From positions 496,001 through 560,000 of the forward strand of contig RQOL01000374.1 in NCBI GenBank assembly GCA_013076295.1: a stretch of 64,000 nucleotides of DNA, in the 5' to 3' direction. The position numbers and the translations under genes were made by a program. The notes beneath the pieces were generated by a model. It was not told the origin of the DNA, made no database searches, and saw only the letters and a list, made by a program, of their open reading frames with translations. Positions 54,163 through 63,540 of this stretch are shown piece by piece. This DNA is from Sanderia malayensis (Eukaryota > Cnidaria > Scyphozoa > Semaeostomeae > Pelagiidae). The first letter of the stretch is position 1. Each line of letters opens with the position of its first letter.

Positions 54163-55314
54163 TACCAATAAGGAATGATGTTTTTATGACTATCAATTTT
54201 AATTGTTCTGTCAAATTCTCCGAGAACAACAATATTCATCAAACTTACAACAGCCGTTGCAAAATTGATGCTTATTCTCAAGTTACCCTCTCTTTTAAGC
54301 AAGTATTGTTCATCTGCACAATTTCCCTTTGGTGTCAAGTCAAAACCATAAATTGCTGATCCTTGATTGAATCTCTCATAATCAACCAGACTAGCTGAGT
54401 TGCCCAGAGTAGTCAACAGACGGCTATAGGCATCGAAATAGTCCTTATCATCATAATCCAATCTTAGAGGGGGGGGGGTGACCTCTTGATTGTTAACAGT
54501 CACTTGAACGCCAGAAACTGATCCATGTACAAAGTTGAATGGGTTTTGTTCTGAAGATCCATTAAATGCCGAATTATCCACAAGAGCAAAAAACTGTTTG
54601 GTACTTTTCCATTAAACACATTGTCTTGAACCCAGCTCATTGTTGCAGCGGGGACCAAATAGTTTGCCATATGGGGTTGACAAAGAGGATAATTTGCAGG
54701 AGTTTTGATCAGAGTCCTTTCAATTCCTTTCAATACTGCATCTTTAACCTGGATATGGCGAAGTATCAATTTCACTTCATAAATGAAAAGCTGTGGAGAT
54801 GTTCCAGTTTTGCTCATTAAACAAAACAAATTACTGTTGGGACTCAATCACCATTGAAGACGTTCGCCAGGTAGTAGGTATTTGAGTTGATTGCAAATGT
54901 GATTGCTTTAGTTTCGTCAAACAACAACATTGTTTCCAAGTAAGATTGGTATGCATACATCCCGTTTGCTTCTGTGACAGAGGTGTCATTCAAAACGAGC
55001 TCTATCTGCTTCCGCATAGATTGACCAATGTTATTTACTACTCCTACAAATTCTGCAGTTGTTTTTCCAATATCAGCTCCATTTGCTTTCTTAATAGCAA
55101 GAGTTGAGACGAAATAAGAATGATTCAAATCAATCATATGATCTGGCTGGGCAGGAATGTCAAACACAACAGTCTGCTTTGAGGAATTGAGAGCAGCAGT
55201 TTGTGGAAAATACTCAACATCTTTAAAATAATCAACATCGTTTTGAACTACCGATGTACTGAATAAATCTAAACTCTCACTAGGGCACTCATTATATTCT
55301 GTTTTTATACTCAT
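54162..55314 (-). pseudogene. Capsid-like protein (F54H12.2-like), frameshifted
   Basis: Three reverse-strand segments (55314-54844, 54847-54500, 54581-54162) in three different frames together make a protein of about 385 residues. The order begins SESLDLFSTSVVQ, continues with a Thr/Val-rich beta region, and ends near FDRTIKID and IIPYW. This matches my recollection of the C. elegans F54H12.2-like proteins linked to Polintons, usually taken as capsid components. A run of ten G (54467-54477) lies in the last segment. The shifts may be mutations or sequencing errors; no joined sequence is offered. Confidence 0.6.
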
Positions 55315-55387
55315 TCTAACAATTTCTTCTTCAGCAGTTTCTTCAACAAATTTTTTCTCAAATCTGGACGCTTTGCTTTAGGCTTTT

Positions 55388-55852
55388 TTACCCAAGCTTC
55401 TTGCTCTTATTTGGCATGAAGATCCCTCTCATGGTGCTTTCTTTTATAGTTCTTTTAGGACGGCTCCTTGATTTCCTATCAGTGGCAGGTCGCTTCTTAC
55501 TGGCAGAGCGCTTCTTGGCAGGTGGTTTTTTTGCTTTTTTTACAACATTTACAATTTCTTCAGTAGCTTTTCTTTTAATTCCTCTCATAGAAGATTGTGC
55601 GGTATCTTTCATAACATTTTTAATATCTTCACCCGCTAACACTCGATCAACCGCCTTTTCTCCAAAATCTTTTAAAACAGGAAGTATAATTTTTTTTGTA
55701 GATTTTAGTCCTTGCTTTTTCAAAACTGGTATTGCAGCTTTAACAGCTCTTTTGAAAATAGACCCAGCTTTCTTGAAAATAGTACCTACTCCTCTCCCAC
55801 GCTGGGAAGCATAGAAATATGGAGTTGATTTGTAAATTGGAAAATCATACAT
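55388..55852 (-). CDS. Basic virion-core-like protein (adenovirus pVI/pX-like type)
   Basis: 154 residues. The N-terminal segment FYASQRGRGVGTIFKKAGSI resembles the glycine-rich, amphipathic start of small Polinton and adenovirus core or lytic proteins. The C-terminal half is very Lys/Arg-rich (KKAKKPPAKKRSASKKRPA). Its ATG (55852) overlaps the stop of the upstream gene by 8 nt. Likely a virion core protein and protease substrate; inference from family layout. Confidence 0.6.
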   Translation of the reverse strand: MYDFPIYKSTPYFYASQRGRGVGTIFKKAGSIFKRAVKAAIPVLKKQGLKSTKKIILPVLKDFGEKAVDRVLAGEDIKNVMKDTAQSSMRGIKRKATEEIVNVVKKAKKPPAKKRSASKKRPATDRKSRSRPKRTIKESTMRGIFMPNKSKKLG

Positions 55853-56855
55853 GCTTTCTTCTAAAATGTAGCAAGAATGTTGTCTTTGTCTTGTAAAATT
55901 GTGTATCTTTTCCTAGCTCGTTGTAGACTTTTATAGTAAATTCGTTTATGTCGTTGTACAGCAACGGATAGTGGAACAGATTTTCAAATTCTACAAAATT
56001 CAGCACATGTTTGTTAATCTTCAATGGAATGAAACGTAACAATGGTGTGCTAATTTTTCCAACTACACGATAGTCTAGCATGGAGCAATATATAAACATA
56101 TTCTTCCCTTCTGCGTTGACTTGGAAATCTTGATCACCAGTCACATCAGTTGTTCTTTCGATAGCCTTGAATGTATGATTTGATAGTAATCCAATAGGTG
56201 GATCTAGACTATTTGTAAACGGGCAAGGTGTCCATCTCACATCTCTATAGTAAACATTATTTATATTGCGACTATATTCCTGCACATCTTCAACAAAACC
56301 AAACAATTTACATAAGTCTTTTCCCATTGCAATTCTTTTCGCATACTTTGGAAATGTTATCTTGACTTTTGAATCCACAATTGAAAACTCTGGTCCACCT
56401 TCATAAGATAAACCTAAATCAGTTACATACTCTTTCAGTTCCCCCTCTTGTTTTTTTACGTTTTCATTGAAAATTGCAACGATTTCTCTCATTGTGAATT
56501 TTTTAATAGTATCTCCACTGGAGATTTCATCATAGAAGTCGCGATATTGTATCCATCTCTCAGGTTTATCGGCTGCTTGATTCCATTTTTTCGTCTCTTC
56601 ATTACTTGACGCTACTCTCACATTTAACTCATCAAAGCCAACCTTATCAGTGCCAAGTTGCATCAATCCACACATTTTCCAACTATTGTAAACACCATGT
56701 TTAAATTGAGCAGGATCAAATACAAGTCTATCACTCAGCTCATGGATCATTTCTACCAGCGCCACTTCCCATTTTCCATGTAAATGTAATTGTTCTTTAA
56801 GTTTTATTTTTCCATCAGAATCAGTAGGACATGTGAGGTAAAAATCATTAATCAT
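55845..56855 (-). CDS. Second penton-like / minor capsid-like protein
   Basis: The preferred start is the Met at 56855 (MINDFYLTCPTDSDGK), which overlaps the stop of the upstream gene by 8 nt; a longer frame starts at 56894. About 336 residues, beta-rich, with KWEVALVEM near the N-terminus, shared with the protein encoded at 46499 and 58609. The C-terminal part has PLLRFIPLKINKHVLNFVEF. The size and pairing suggest a penton-like protein; no catalytic motif. The frame is intact. Confidence 0.5.
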   Translation of the reverse strand: MINDFYLTCPTDSDGKIKLKEQLHLHGKWEVALVEMIHELSDRLVFDPAQFKHGVYNSWKMCGLMQLGTDKVGFDELNVRVASSNEETKKWNQAADKPERWIQYRDFYDEISSGDTIKKFTMREIVAIFNENVKKQEGELKEYVTDLGLSYEGGPEFSIVDSKVKITFPKYAKRIAMGKDLCKLFGFVEDVQEYSRNINNVYYRDVRWTPCPFTNSLDPPIGLLSNHTFKAIERTTDVTGDQDFQVNAEGKNMFIYCSMLDYRVVGKISTPLLRFIPLKINKHVLNFVEFENLFHYPLLYNDINEFTIKVYNELGKDTQFYKTKTTFLLHFRRKHV

Positions 56856-57210
56856 CTTTAACGAATGATAAATCAATTTGACAATTTTCTTCAAATTTAT
56901 CTGATATATCTTCCAGAGTTTCCCAGTTGATAATTTTAATATCGAATGATTTTATGTTAGATCTTGTTACTCTATACGTTGCTGGATTTATATTTGATCT
57001 GTGAATTGATTTTGAATCGCCAATAACTAGCCCCAATAGAGGAACAGCATCCTTACTTATAATGAAATCACAACAAACAGCAAACACTTTTTCACTCTCA
57101 TCTTTTTCTTTTTTATCTAATGTACAAGCAATCATACTACATTTCCAATTAGTATCCACTGGAAGTGGGTTATCAAAATTTACATGTCTATTATTTAGTG
57201 TAACATTCAT
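56848..57210 (-). CDS. Unknown 120-residue Polinton protein
   Basis: Starts MNVTLNNRHVNFDNPLPVD in ATGA overlap (57207-57210) with the preceding frame. Contains WKCSMIACTLDKKEK and a beta-rich remainder. No recognised family. Placement in the morphogenesis block suggests a structural or assembly role. Confidence 0.5.
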   Translation of the reverse strand: MNVTLNNRHVNFDNPLPVDTNWKCSMIACTLDKKEKDESEKVFAVCCDFIISKDAVPLLGLVIGDSKSIHRSNINPATYRVTRSNIKSFDIKIINWETLEDISDKFEENCQIDLSFVKDD

Positions 57211-58609
57211 ATTACTGGTCTAATTCGAACGGTCAGTGATGTTTCTCCAATATACTGCTTTGCGGAATAGAGAGATGTTAATTTTATAGGATTCCCATCA
57301 TCATCTACCAATTTTATTGGAATTTGTTGAAACTGCAGCCTCTCCAGCGGTGTGTAAATTCTATTCTTTGGAGCGTAATATCTAACATATGTATCAAGAT
57401 CTGTATCGTAAAATGCTAGTTTTCTCAAAACTCTTCGTTTGTTAACGCCTCCAAGATAGTTGCTTTCCAATACATCACATTATACATTTATAGAAGTATG
57501 TTCATTTAGATGAACCCCGTCCTTTATTCTGCTTAAGCAGTTTATCTTTCCTCCAGTCAGCGAGTCACCATCTGCCTTCCTTTTGTAAACAATCAGTTTC
57601 ATTGTTTGACTGGATTTTATGCTATCAGAAATCTTATAGTGAAAGTATTTGACTATTGAGCCATTTGGTAAAGTGTGGGTGACCTGATCTTCTAAGCCAA
57701 GAAAATATGCCAAAGGTCTTGAAAATGTTATTAAAAGTGCACTAGTATATCTCTGTCTTTTACCTCCATGAGTTGCAAAGCCTAATGTTTTCAAATCATC
57801 TTTCATTTCAAACTGATCTTTCCATCAATTAATGATACTGATAACATGTTTTTTAATATGTATCCAAATTCAGGGCAATCCAAGACTCTACCATTGAAAA
57901 GTCTTTTGAATTCATAATACATCAGAGTATTATCACGGGTTTCGATAACTTCTTTATCAAGACGGATTTTTTCATAGAAAAATCCATCTGTACCCAGTGC
58001 CGCATTTACCCATGGGCCAACTGGGCCCGGGCCTATGAACTGTTGTTGATTTTATTCTTGTGTTTAAATTGAAAAGTAATGTCTTCAAACAACACAGTGG
58101 CTTCATTTTTTGATAATATGTGATCCTCTAAATGATACATTATTCCTTGAAGCTGGATGTCATAAACTGAGTTTGGCGCCATCAGCCAATAATCATGATT
58201 TTCTTTTATTTCCATTAGCAAGTTGTTAGTATGCCAATAAAATTATGCTTACAGGGTACTGAGGACAATACATGTGACAAAAATTTTTGTTTACATATTT
58301 CAAGGGGCCCAAATCAATTTTGGGCCCAGGGCCCGAACTGACTTAAATGCGGCCCTGTGTACCCCAAGAAATCAATTTTCCATCTTCATCGGTAATAGTC
58401 ACATACTTGTTGGAAATTGAAAACCAGTATTGATCATGTAATGATTTTTCTCCTCTATCTGGCAGCGTCATTTGTAGTAATGCCATTTCCCATTTTCTTT
58501 TATTGTTTAATTGAAAAACGTGAGGTAAATCAACTATGAAATCTACTAGTTTTAATCTATCAGTAACAAATCCCGAAGGAAGAACCAAGTCAAATTCTTC
58601 ATCAATCAT
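57207..58609 (-). pseudogene. Penton-like minor capsid protein, right copy, interrupted by a MITE
   Basis: 58609 is the start, in ATGA overlap with the integrase stop. The gene is cut by a 363-bp hAT-like MITE (57995-58357), loses 2 bases near 57822, and has the shared TAA at about 57480. The frame then continues, without an ATG, to 57207 (contains RRVLRKLAFYDTDLDTYVRY and IKLVDDDGNPIKL). Without the TAA the protein would be about 345 residues, similar in length to the second penton-like protein. No joined sequence is given. Confidence 0.5.
57995..58357. mobile_element. hAT-like non-autonomous element (MITE), 363 bp
   Basis: Ends CAGTGCCGCATTTA and TAAATGCGGCCCTG are imperfect inverted repeats of hAT type. 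The empty site in the left copy (near 46748) reads CTGTACCCC on the equivalent strand. The insertion duplicated TGTACCC (7 bp, 8 with one mismatch). No transposase is encoded; the frame inside (58033-58221) has no recognisable domain. Confidence 0.8.
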
Positions 58610-59662
58610 ATTGTCTCTAATTGACTTTCAGCTACCCACTCATCAAACTGGGGAGGATAACCTCTCCACCTGATTAAATAGAAGTTTTTACCTCTTTTTT
58701 TCTTAGTTTCCAACACTTGTTCGACGACGAAGGTTTTTGGAAGATACACATGTTGTAGCTCCTCTTTATAGAAGCGATCATCTATCTCTTCATCTTGGAG
58801 ATCTTCAATTTTATACATTACTGGATACCTTTCTTTAAATACTTTGCTAATCTTGAATATTTCTTCAGTATGATTTTGTAAATAACCTTTCTTAAACATT
58901 CTCTTCTTCAAACTCAGTCCTACATAATCTCCAATTTTAAAGGTCTTTTTATTTTTTTTAGTTTCTTTTTTAAACAGCTTTTTTCGAACAGTGCTCACAT
59001 TGTTTGGATTAACTTCAGAAGGTCTCATACCAATAGATCCTATAATAGGTATTGTTGTAAGAATCAACAAAATCTTGTAGATTATCAATATGTCTTAATG
59101 TATTTTTAGCTGTAAAGTATCTATACATTCTTCCTTTAAGTGTTCTATTGAATCTTTCCACAGTTGCGGCCTTTACATCATTATTTACAGTGTAAAAATC
59201 GATATCGTTTTTCTTCAGCAAAGCTTGAAATTCTTTGTTTAAAAACTCAGTACCTTTATCAGATCGTACCTTTTTGGGCTTTCTTTCCAATAAAATTTCT
59301 TTAAAAGCATCGACAATTTCTTTTGCTGTTTTTCTTTTCAGAGGCTTTACCCAAGCATACTTGCTAAAAGTATCAATACAGCATAATAGAAATGTAATGT
59401 TGTTGTTTTCTTTTTTCAAATATGCAATATCAACAAGATCGCATTCCCATAAATAATCAATGTTATTAGTTAGTATCCGCTCACGTTTAAAGTTCCTCCT
59501 ACTTGGTCTGTGCAATGAATATGCAAGACTAGTTTTACTCCACTCTTTAACATCTTTTCTTGTTAGATTAGGAATTACTTTTTTAAATTCCCTATATGCT
59601 TTATCTAAACCTCCAAGAGAACCCGGAACAGAAGGATCAGAATATAACTTTTCTAGATTCAT
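58606..59662 (-). pseudogene. Polinton integrase, right copy (frameshifted)
   Basis: Same domain order as the left copy. One extra base near 59050 shifts the frame after the DDE core, so the chromodomain lies in a second frame (59088-58606). Catalytic Asp and Glu positions are kept. Substitutions relative to the left copy are few. Confidence 0.85.
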
Positions 59663-59889
59663 AACAAATCAATTAATATTTCTAACAATTTATCATTTAT
59701 AGAGTTTTTCTTCCGTCGTCTGTATGTTCTTTTCCTTTTGCCACCTGATAGACGCTTTTTAGGCTTTCTTCCTTTATTTATGATCTTTTTGGACTTTTTC
59801 TTCGCCGGTTCATCAACAGTTGGAAATGATTCGCTAGGTTGTATGATTATCTTTTCAAAAGAAGTCATTTTTGCTGTTTTCATAAACAT
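59659..59889 (-). CDS. Small Lys/Arg-rich protein, right copy
   Basis: Counterpart of 45226-45450 with a few substitutions; open frame, ATGA overlap with the integrase start retained at 59659-59662. The upstream ATPase ends earlier here, so the ATPase overlap is lost. Confidence 0.6.
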   Translation of the reverse strand: MFMKTAKMTSFEKIIIQPSESFPTVDEPAKKKSKKIINKGRKPKKRLSGGKRKRTYRRRKKNSINDKLLEILIDLL

Positions 59890-59897
59890 ATAGATGG

Positions 59898-60571
59898 CTA
59901 TTTATAACCTTTTTTAGACTTGCACACCGCCATGGGAGCTTCATGAGCGAAAATATTTGTTCGAAATCTCATATCTTCATTCATTGATTGGGTGAAATCA
60001 CAGAGTAGATATCCATACATTCTTGCTGTTGCATCATTATAAATGTCAAGAAATGTTTTAGGAGATGGAGGCATAATTTGTCGTGCGAGAAATCTAATTT
60101 GACTTCTATCTCTAGGATTTTTGAAAAGAGCTTGATATTGAGTATTGAGAGCCAAATTTCTCATTTCCGTTCCTCTTGAGAAAGGATTTTGCATCATAAC
60201 AATAACATTAATCTTGAGATTGATCTTCCTTTTGTGAACAATTTTCCCAAATCTTTGAAGTTTGCAATTTCATGCATTAGATCATCAACAACAATAGTTA
60301 ATCTTTTGTCTGACCTCTCGATTTCTTCGTACAAGTTTTCAGGTAATTCAGTAATAAATCTACAATTCCCAACAAAACTTTTTTTAATACACTCAAATAG
60401 CTCTGGCTGGTTCGTTCCTGAGATCCACATGAGATTGGGATATTGCCCGCCATCATCGATTATATTATTATAATTTTTAAATAGATTTTCTACCCAAGTA
60501 GTTTTGCAGCTTCCGCTTACTCCAGATAAAATCAGAGAAAAAGGTTCTTTAAATCTCAAGTCATAACTCAT
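59898..60571 (-). pseudogene. Packaging ATPase, right copy (disabled)
   Basis: Walker A reads GSCKT where the left copy has GSGKT, destroying an invariant glycine. A one-base loss near 60197 shifts the frame in the second half, and a premature TAG trims the last residues. Otherwise closely similar to 44537-45229. Confidence 0.85.
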
Positions 60572-60703
60572 ATTTATAACAAATTTAGAACGTCTCTTTA
60601 CAACAATAACTAACTTCTTATAACAATAACTAACTTCTATTTATAAGAATTTCTAGAACAAATAACTAACAACTATTTTTAACATAAATAATGTTCATAA
60701 AAC

Positions 60704-61825
60704 TTAAACAAATGGGGTGACTAAATTGTTGATAATCCTTTTCAATATCTGTAGCAAATATACGGATGTAGAGAGGTTTGTATGTGATAATTCATCATAC
60801 AGATTTCCGACATTGGATTTGATTGTTTGAGTTAGACGTCCATTCTTCAACTCATCAAACATTGATTTTTTGAACGATTCTTTCCCCTCAGCCAGCATAT
60901 CGGCGTTGACATAACTGATGTGAAACGATAAAAATCTGAAAGCATTGTGAACCATACAATCTTGCTTGTGGTGAGTAGCATCAATTGATGTAGAGTAAAT
61001 CTCTGTAGTTGAGCATTTTTCACAGTATTCTTTTGCTTTTTTGAAAATGCGTTTCAAGAGAATTTTAGCATATGCTTCTTGTACTCGTACATCAGCATCT
61101 TCTTCTTCTTCGAGTTCAGCATATGCTTTTTGCAGCATTTCATCATCATTTCCTGATGCTGCTTTAAGTATCTTTGCTACTGAGGAATCATCAACATGTC
61201 CTTTCTTTTTTTGAGCTGTGATATTTTCTTTCTTTTTTTTCTTCGCATCAGACTCGACACTTCCAGAAGATGATGGTATAATCAATGATAGAGGCTTTTT
61301 GCGGGATGACGGTGCTAGCATTTTCAGATCAGCAAGCTTTCCATGCAATGCTTCCAACATTTCCTCTTTTAGATTTATTCCAGTTTTAGTTGGTTTCTGA
61401 TTCTTCCATCTTCGTATTCCCAGACATAACTTTATGGAAAAATCACCATTTTTCTGCAGATAGAATTCAACCTTATCTTCATGTGCTTCTTCTTTGCTCA
61501 AAACTTCGGTGTATAGGGTTAGAAATTGAGTATATATTCCCCCATATCGCTTCGTTTCAATGATGACGCCGTTCTTCTCAAACAGACTTGTAACACTTTC
61601 TCCTTGAAATTGTAATTTATGATTTATCTCATCGAGATTTATGTTGCTATCAACTATTTCCAAGAGACGAGCCAGTGCTGCATGAGAAATAGCCATTGAT
61701 TTTACAGCCAGTGCACCTTTAATCATATCTTTCAGCACCAACACCCATTTGTTAGAGGCAGCTTGAACAGCAAATGATGTCTTGATTAGGCCCTCTTCAT
61801 TTCTAACTTCGTAAATTCCTGCCAT
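60704..61825 (-). CDS. Polinton accessory protein of 373 residues, unknown function
   Basis: Intact gene from ATG 61825 (MAGIYEVRNEEGL). The N-terminal domain of about 180 residues is mixed alpha/beta (contains KWVLVLKDMIKGALAVKSM and LCLGIRRWKNQKPTKTG). A Lys-rich nuclear-localisation-like linker follows near 215-230. The C-terminal domain is helical with CEKCSTTEIYSTS then HHKQDC, a possible zinc site, and a helical tail. Its promoter carries the densest heat-shock elements of the element, so it may be a principal early or stress-induced product. No family recognised; a regulator or replication-associated role is only a guess. Confidence 0.65.
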   Translation of the reverse strand: MAGIYEVRNEEGLIKTSFAVQAASNKWVLVLKDMIKGALAVKSMAISHAALARLLEIVDSNINLDEINHKLQFQGESVTSLFEKNGVIIETKRYGGIYTQFLTLYTEVLSKEEAHEDKVEFYLQKNGDFSIKLCLGIRRWKNQKPTKTGINLKEEMLEALHGKLADLKMLAPSSRKKPLSLIIPSSSGSVESDAKKKKKENITAQKKKGHVDDSSVAKILKAASGNDDEMLQKAYAELEEEEDADVRVQEAYAKILLKRIFKKAKEYCEKCSTTEIYSTSIDATHHKQDCMVHNAFRFLSFHISYVNADMLAEGKESFKKSMFDELKNGRLTQTIKSNVGNLYDELSHTNLSTSVYLLQILKRIINNLVTPFV

Positions 61826-61914
61826 GATTCTTCAGTGATTCTTTAGTGATTTTTTAAGCTCTGCACTCTTCAACAGCTCCGCACGACTGATTTGATTTAG
61901 CTTCAGACGTCTGT

Positions 61915-62310
61915 TTATGTATATAAATCAACCAATCAGATTGCAGAGATTTCTGCTTCTGGAAACTTCCGGAAACTTCTGAAAAATCTCTGTGATCTGA
62001 TTGGCTGATAGCTTCTGGAAACTTCTGGAAACTTCTGCTCCTGGAAACTTCTGAAAACTTCTGAAGAATCCCTGTGATCTGATTGGCTGATAGTTTCTGG
62101 AAACTTCTGGAAGCTTTCTATATGACGTTAGAGTTTTTCTGCTTATGTTTTTTTCTTTCGACCACTTCGTAATCGCTTTTTACGCTTTCTTTTCACAACA
62201 CCTCCTGCTAATTTTCTCGATTACATCATCGTTTGAATGTTCTAGAACCTTCTTCGAAGTTTCTAGTTATTATTGAAAAGTGGTGTTAGCATTCGAAGTT
62301 CAAATGTTCG
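61915..62310 (-). promoter_or_regulatory. Heat-shock element cluster, right copy
   Basis: Mirror of 42945-43192. Perfect runs include TTCtgGAAacTTCcgGAAacTTC (about 61957-61979), TTCtgGAAacTTCtgGAAacTTC (62013-62035) and GAAtgTTCtaGAAccTTC (62235-62252). CCAAT boxes and a TATATAAA-like box flank them (about 61918). Array length differs from the left copy while the 5-bp unit pitch is kept. Confidence 0.8.
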
Positions 62311-62861
62311 AGAACTTTCTTTCGAAAGTGTTTGAGGTAAATTCTTCTACAATTTCTGCTTGAACTTTAATCATATCACTTAAAAATTTATCCTGATTCC
62401 ACTCTATTAAATCTCCAGTTAAATAATAATACAGCAACTTCGCCAACCTTCCATTTCCATCAGGAAAAGGATGAATCCATAATAACAATGCTGTATATTC
62501 TATTAGATTATAGTAATGCTGCCTCTTTCATTAATTGGTTTAATAAAATTTCTATCTGATCAGGTTTACAATATTCTATCATCTCTGTTTCACTCATGTG
62601 TGCACATCTTACACTATTTGCAAATTTACCATGATATTCAGGTAAAATAAATTCATGTGTTTCTTTTACCATGTCAGTGTCGATTGTAAATCGAGTAATG
62701 TAATTTCTATCAAGCACCACCTCTCTTATCGTTCTTAGATATACATAAGCATCCTCTAAATGTGTCATGTTTATACATTCAACTTCACCTTCTGACTTTA
62801 AAATAGAATGGAACATCTTTCTTTCTACTTCATCAACATTAATTCTGTATGCTCGATTCAT
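62300..62861 (-). pseudogene. Fic-domain protein, right copy (frameshifted)
   Basis: Start ATG 62861. A one-base change near 62515 shifts the frame just before the Fic motif, which is retained intact (HPFPDGNGRLAK) in the second segment 62488-62300. The motif and most residues match the left copy. Confidence 0.8.
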
Positions 62862-62983
62862 TAAGAATTATTCTCGAGGTCCTATCTCCACGAACTTCTT
62901 ATTGGAAATGAGTTTTTTGTCTGAGATTTGTTCATCTATTTCTTTCAATTCTGTTCATTTAAAATGTTAGGTTCTTACTCTTG

Positions 62984-63055
62984 CTATCGACCATCATCCT
63001 TCAACATATCGTCTATCAGTATTGATGCTACAACACTTGCTGCTATACTAGCCAT
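62984..63055 (-). CDS. 23-codon micro-ORF, right copy
   Basis: The same 72 bases as 42210-42281, with no indel, encoding the same 23 residues. Its preservation beside genes with several indels is the main reason for listing it. Confidence 0.4.
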   Translation of the reverse strand: MASIAASVVASILIDDMLKDDGR

Positions 63056-63103
63056 GATTATATTATAGCTATTAAATTGTAGCGTTCCTCCTTCTTTTAT
63101 AAT

Positions 63104-63382
63104 CTATTTCTTAAATTCTTCATCTGCATATGCCCAGTTATTGCGTTGTTTTTTCGGTACTCCGGCAGCTCTCCAAAATTCTCTAGGGATGAACTGTAGG
63201 GGTTTTGGTTTTTTCCAACCCTTTTTCCACATTGTTGGTTTCAGCTCTCGCTGTAATCCTGGTAGTGGTGTTGCTGCAATAGCTGTTTTCACAATCCAAT
63301 TTTGTATGTTTTTAAAAAGACCTTTACCCCTAATTCTCTTAGTACGCTGTTTCTTTCTACTCTGTCTCTTGCGCTTACCCAT
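63104..63382 (-). CDS. Small basic Polinton protein, right copy
   Basis: 92 residues beginning MGKRKRQSRKK; differs from the product of 41881-42159 by only a few substitutions. Open frame in both copies, consistent with past selection. Confidence 0.6.
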   Translation of the reverse strand: MGKRKRQSRKKQRTKRIRGKGLFKNIQNWIVKTAIAATPLPGLQRELKPTMWKKGWKKPKPLQFIPREFWRAAGVPKKQRNNWAYADEEFKK

Positions 63383-63540
63383 CTTTATTTATGAGGTAAA
63401 TGCATTGTTTTTATAAGAAATTTAAGACAAAAAAGCTGTTTAATGAATGCGTGCATTGCCCTCCGACATTGTGCCATTTTCATTATTGTAATGATGCAGA
63501 TTCCTTATATAGACCCATGCATACAAATAAAAACATGCAT

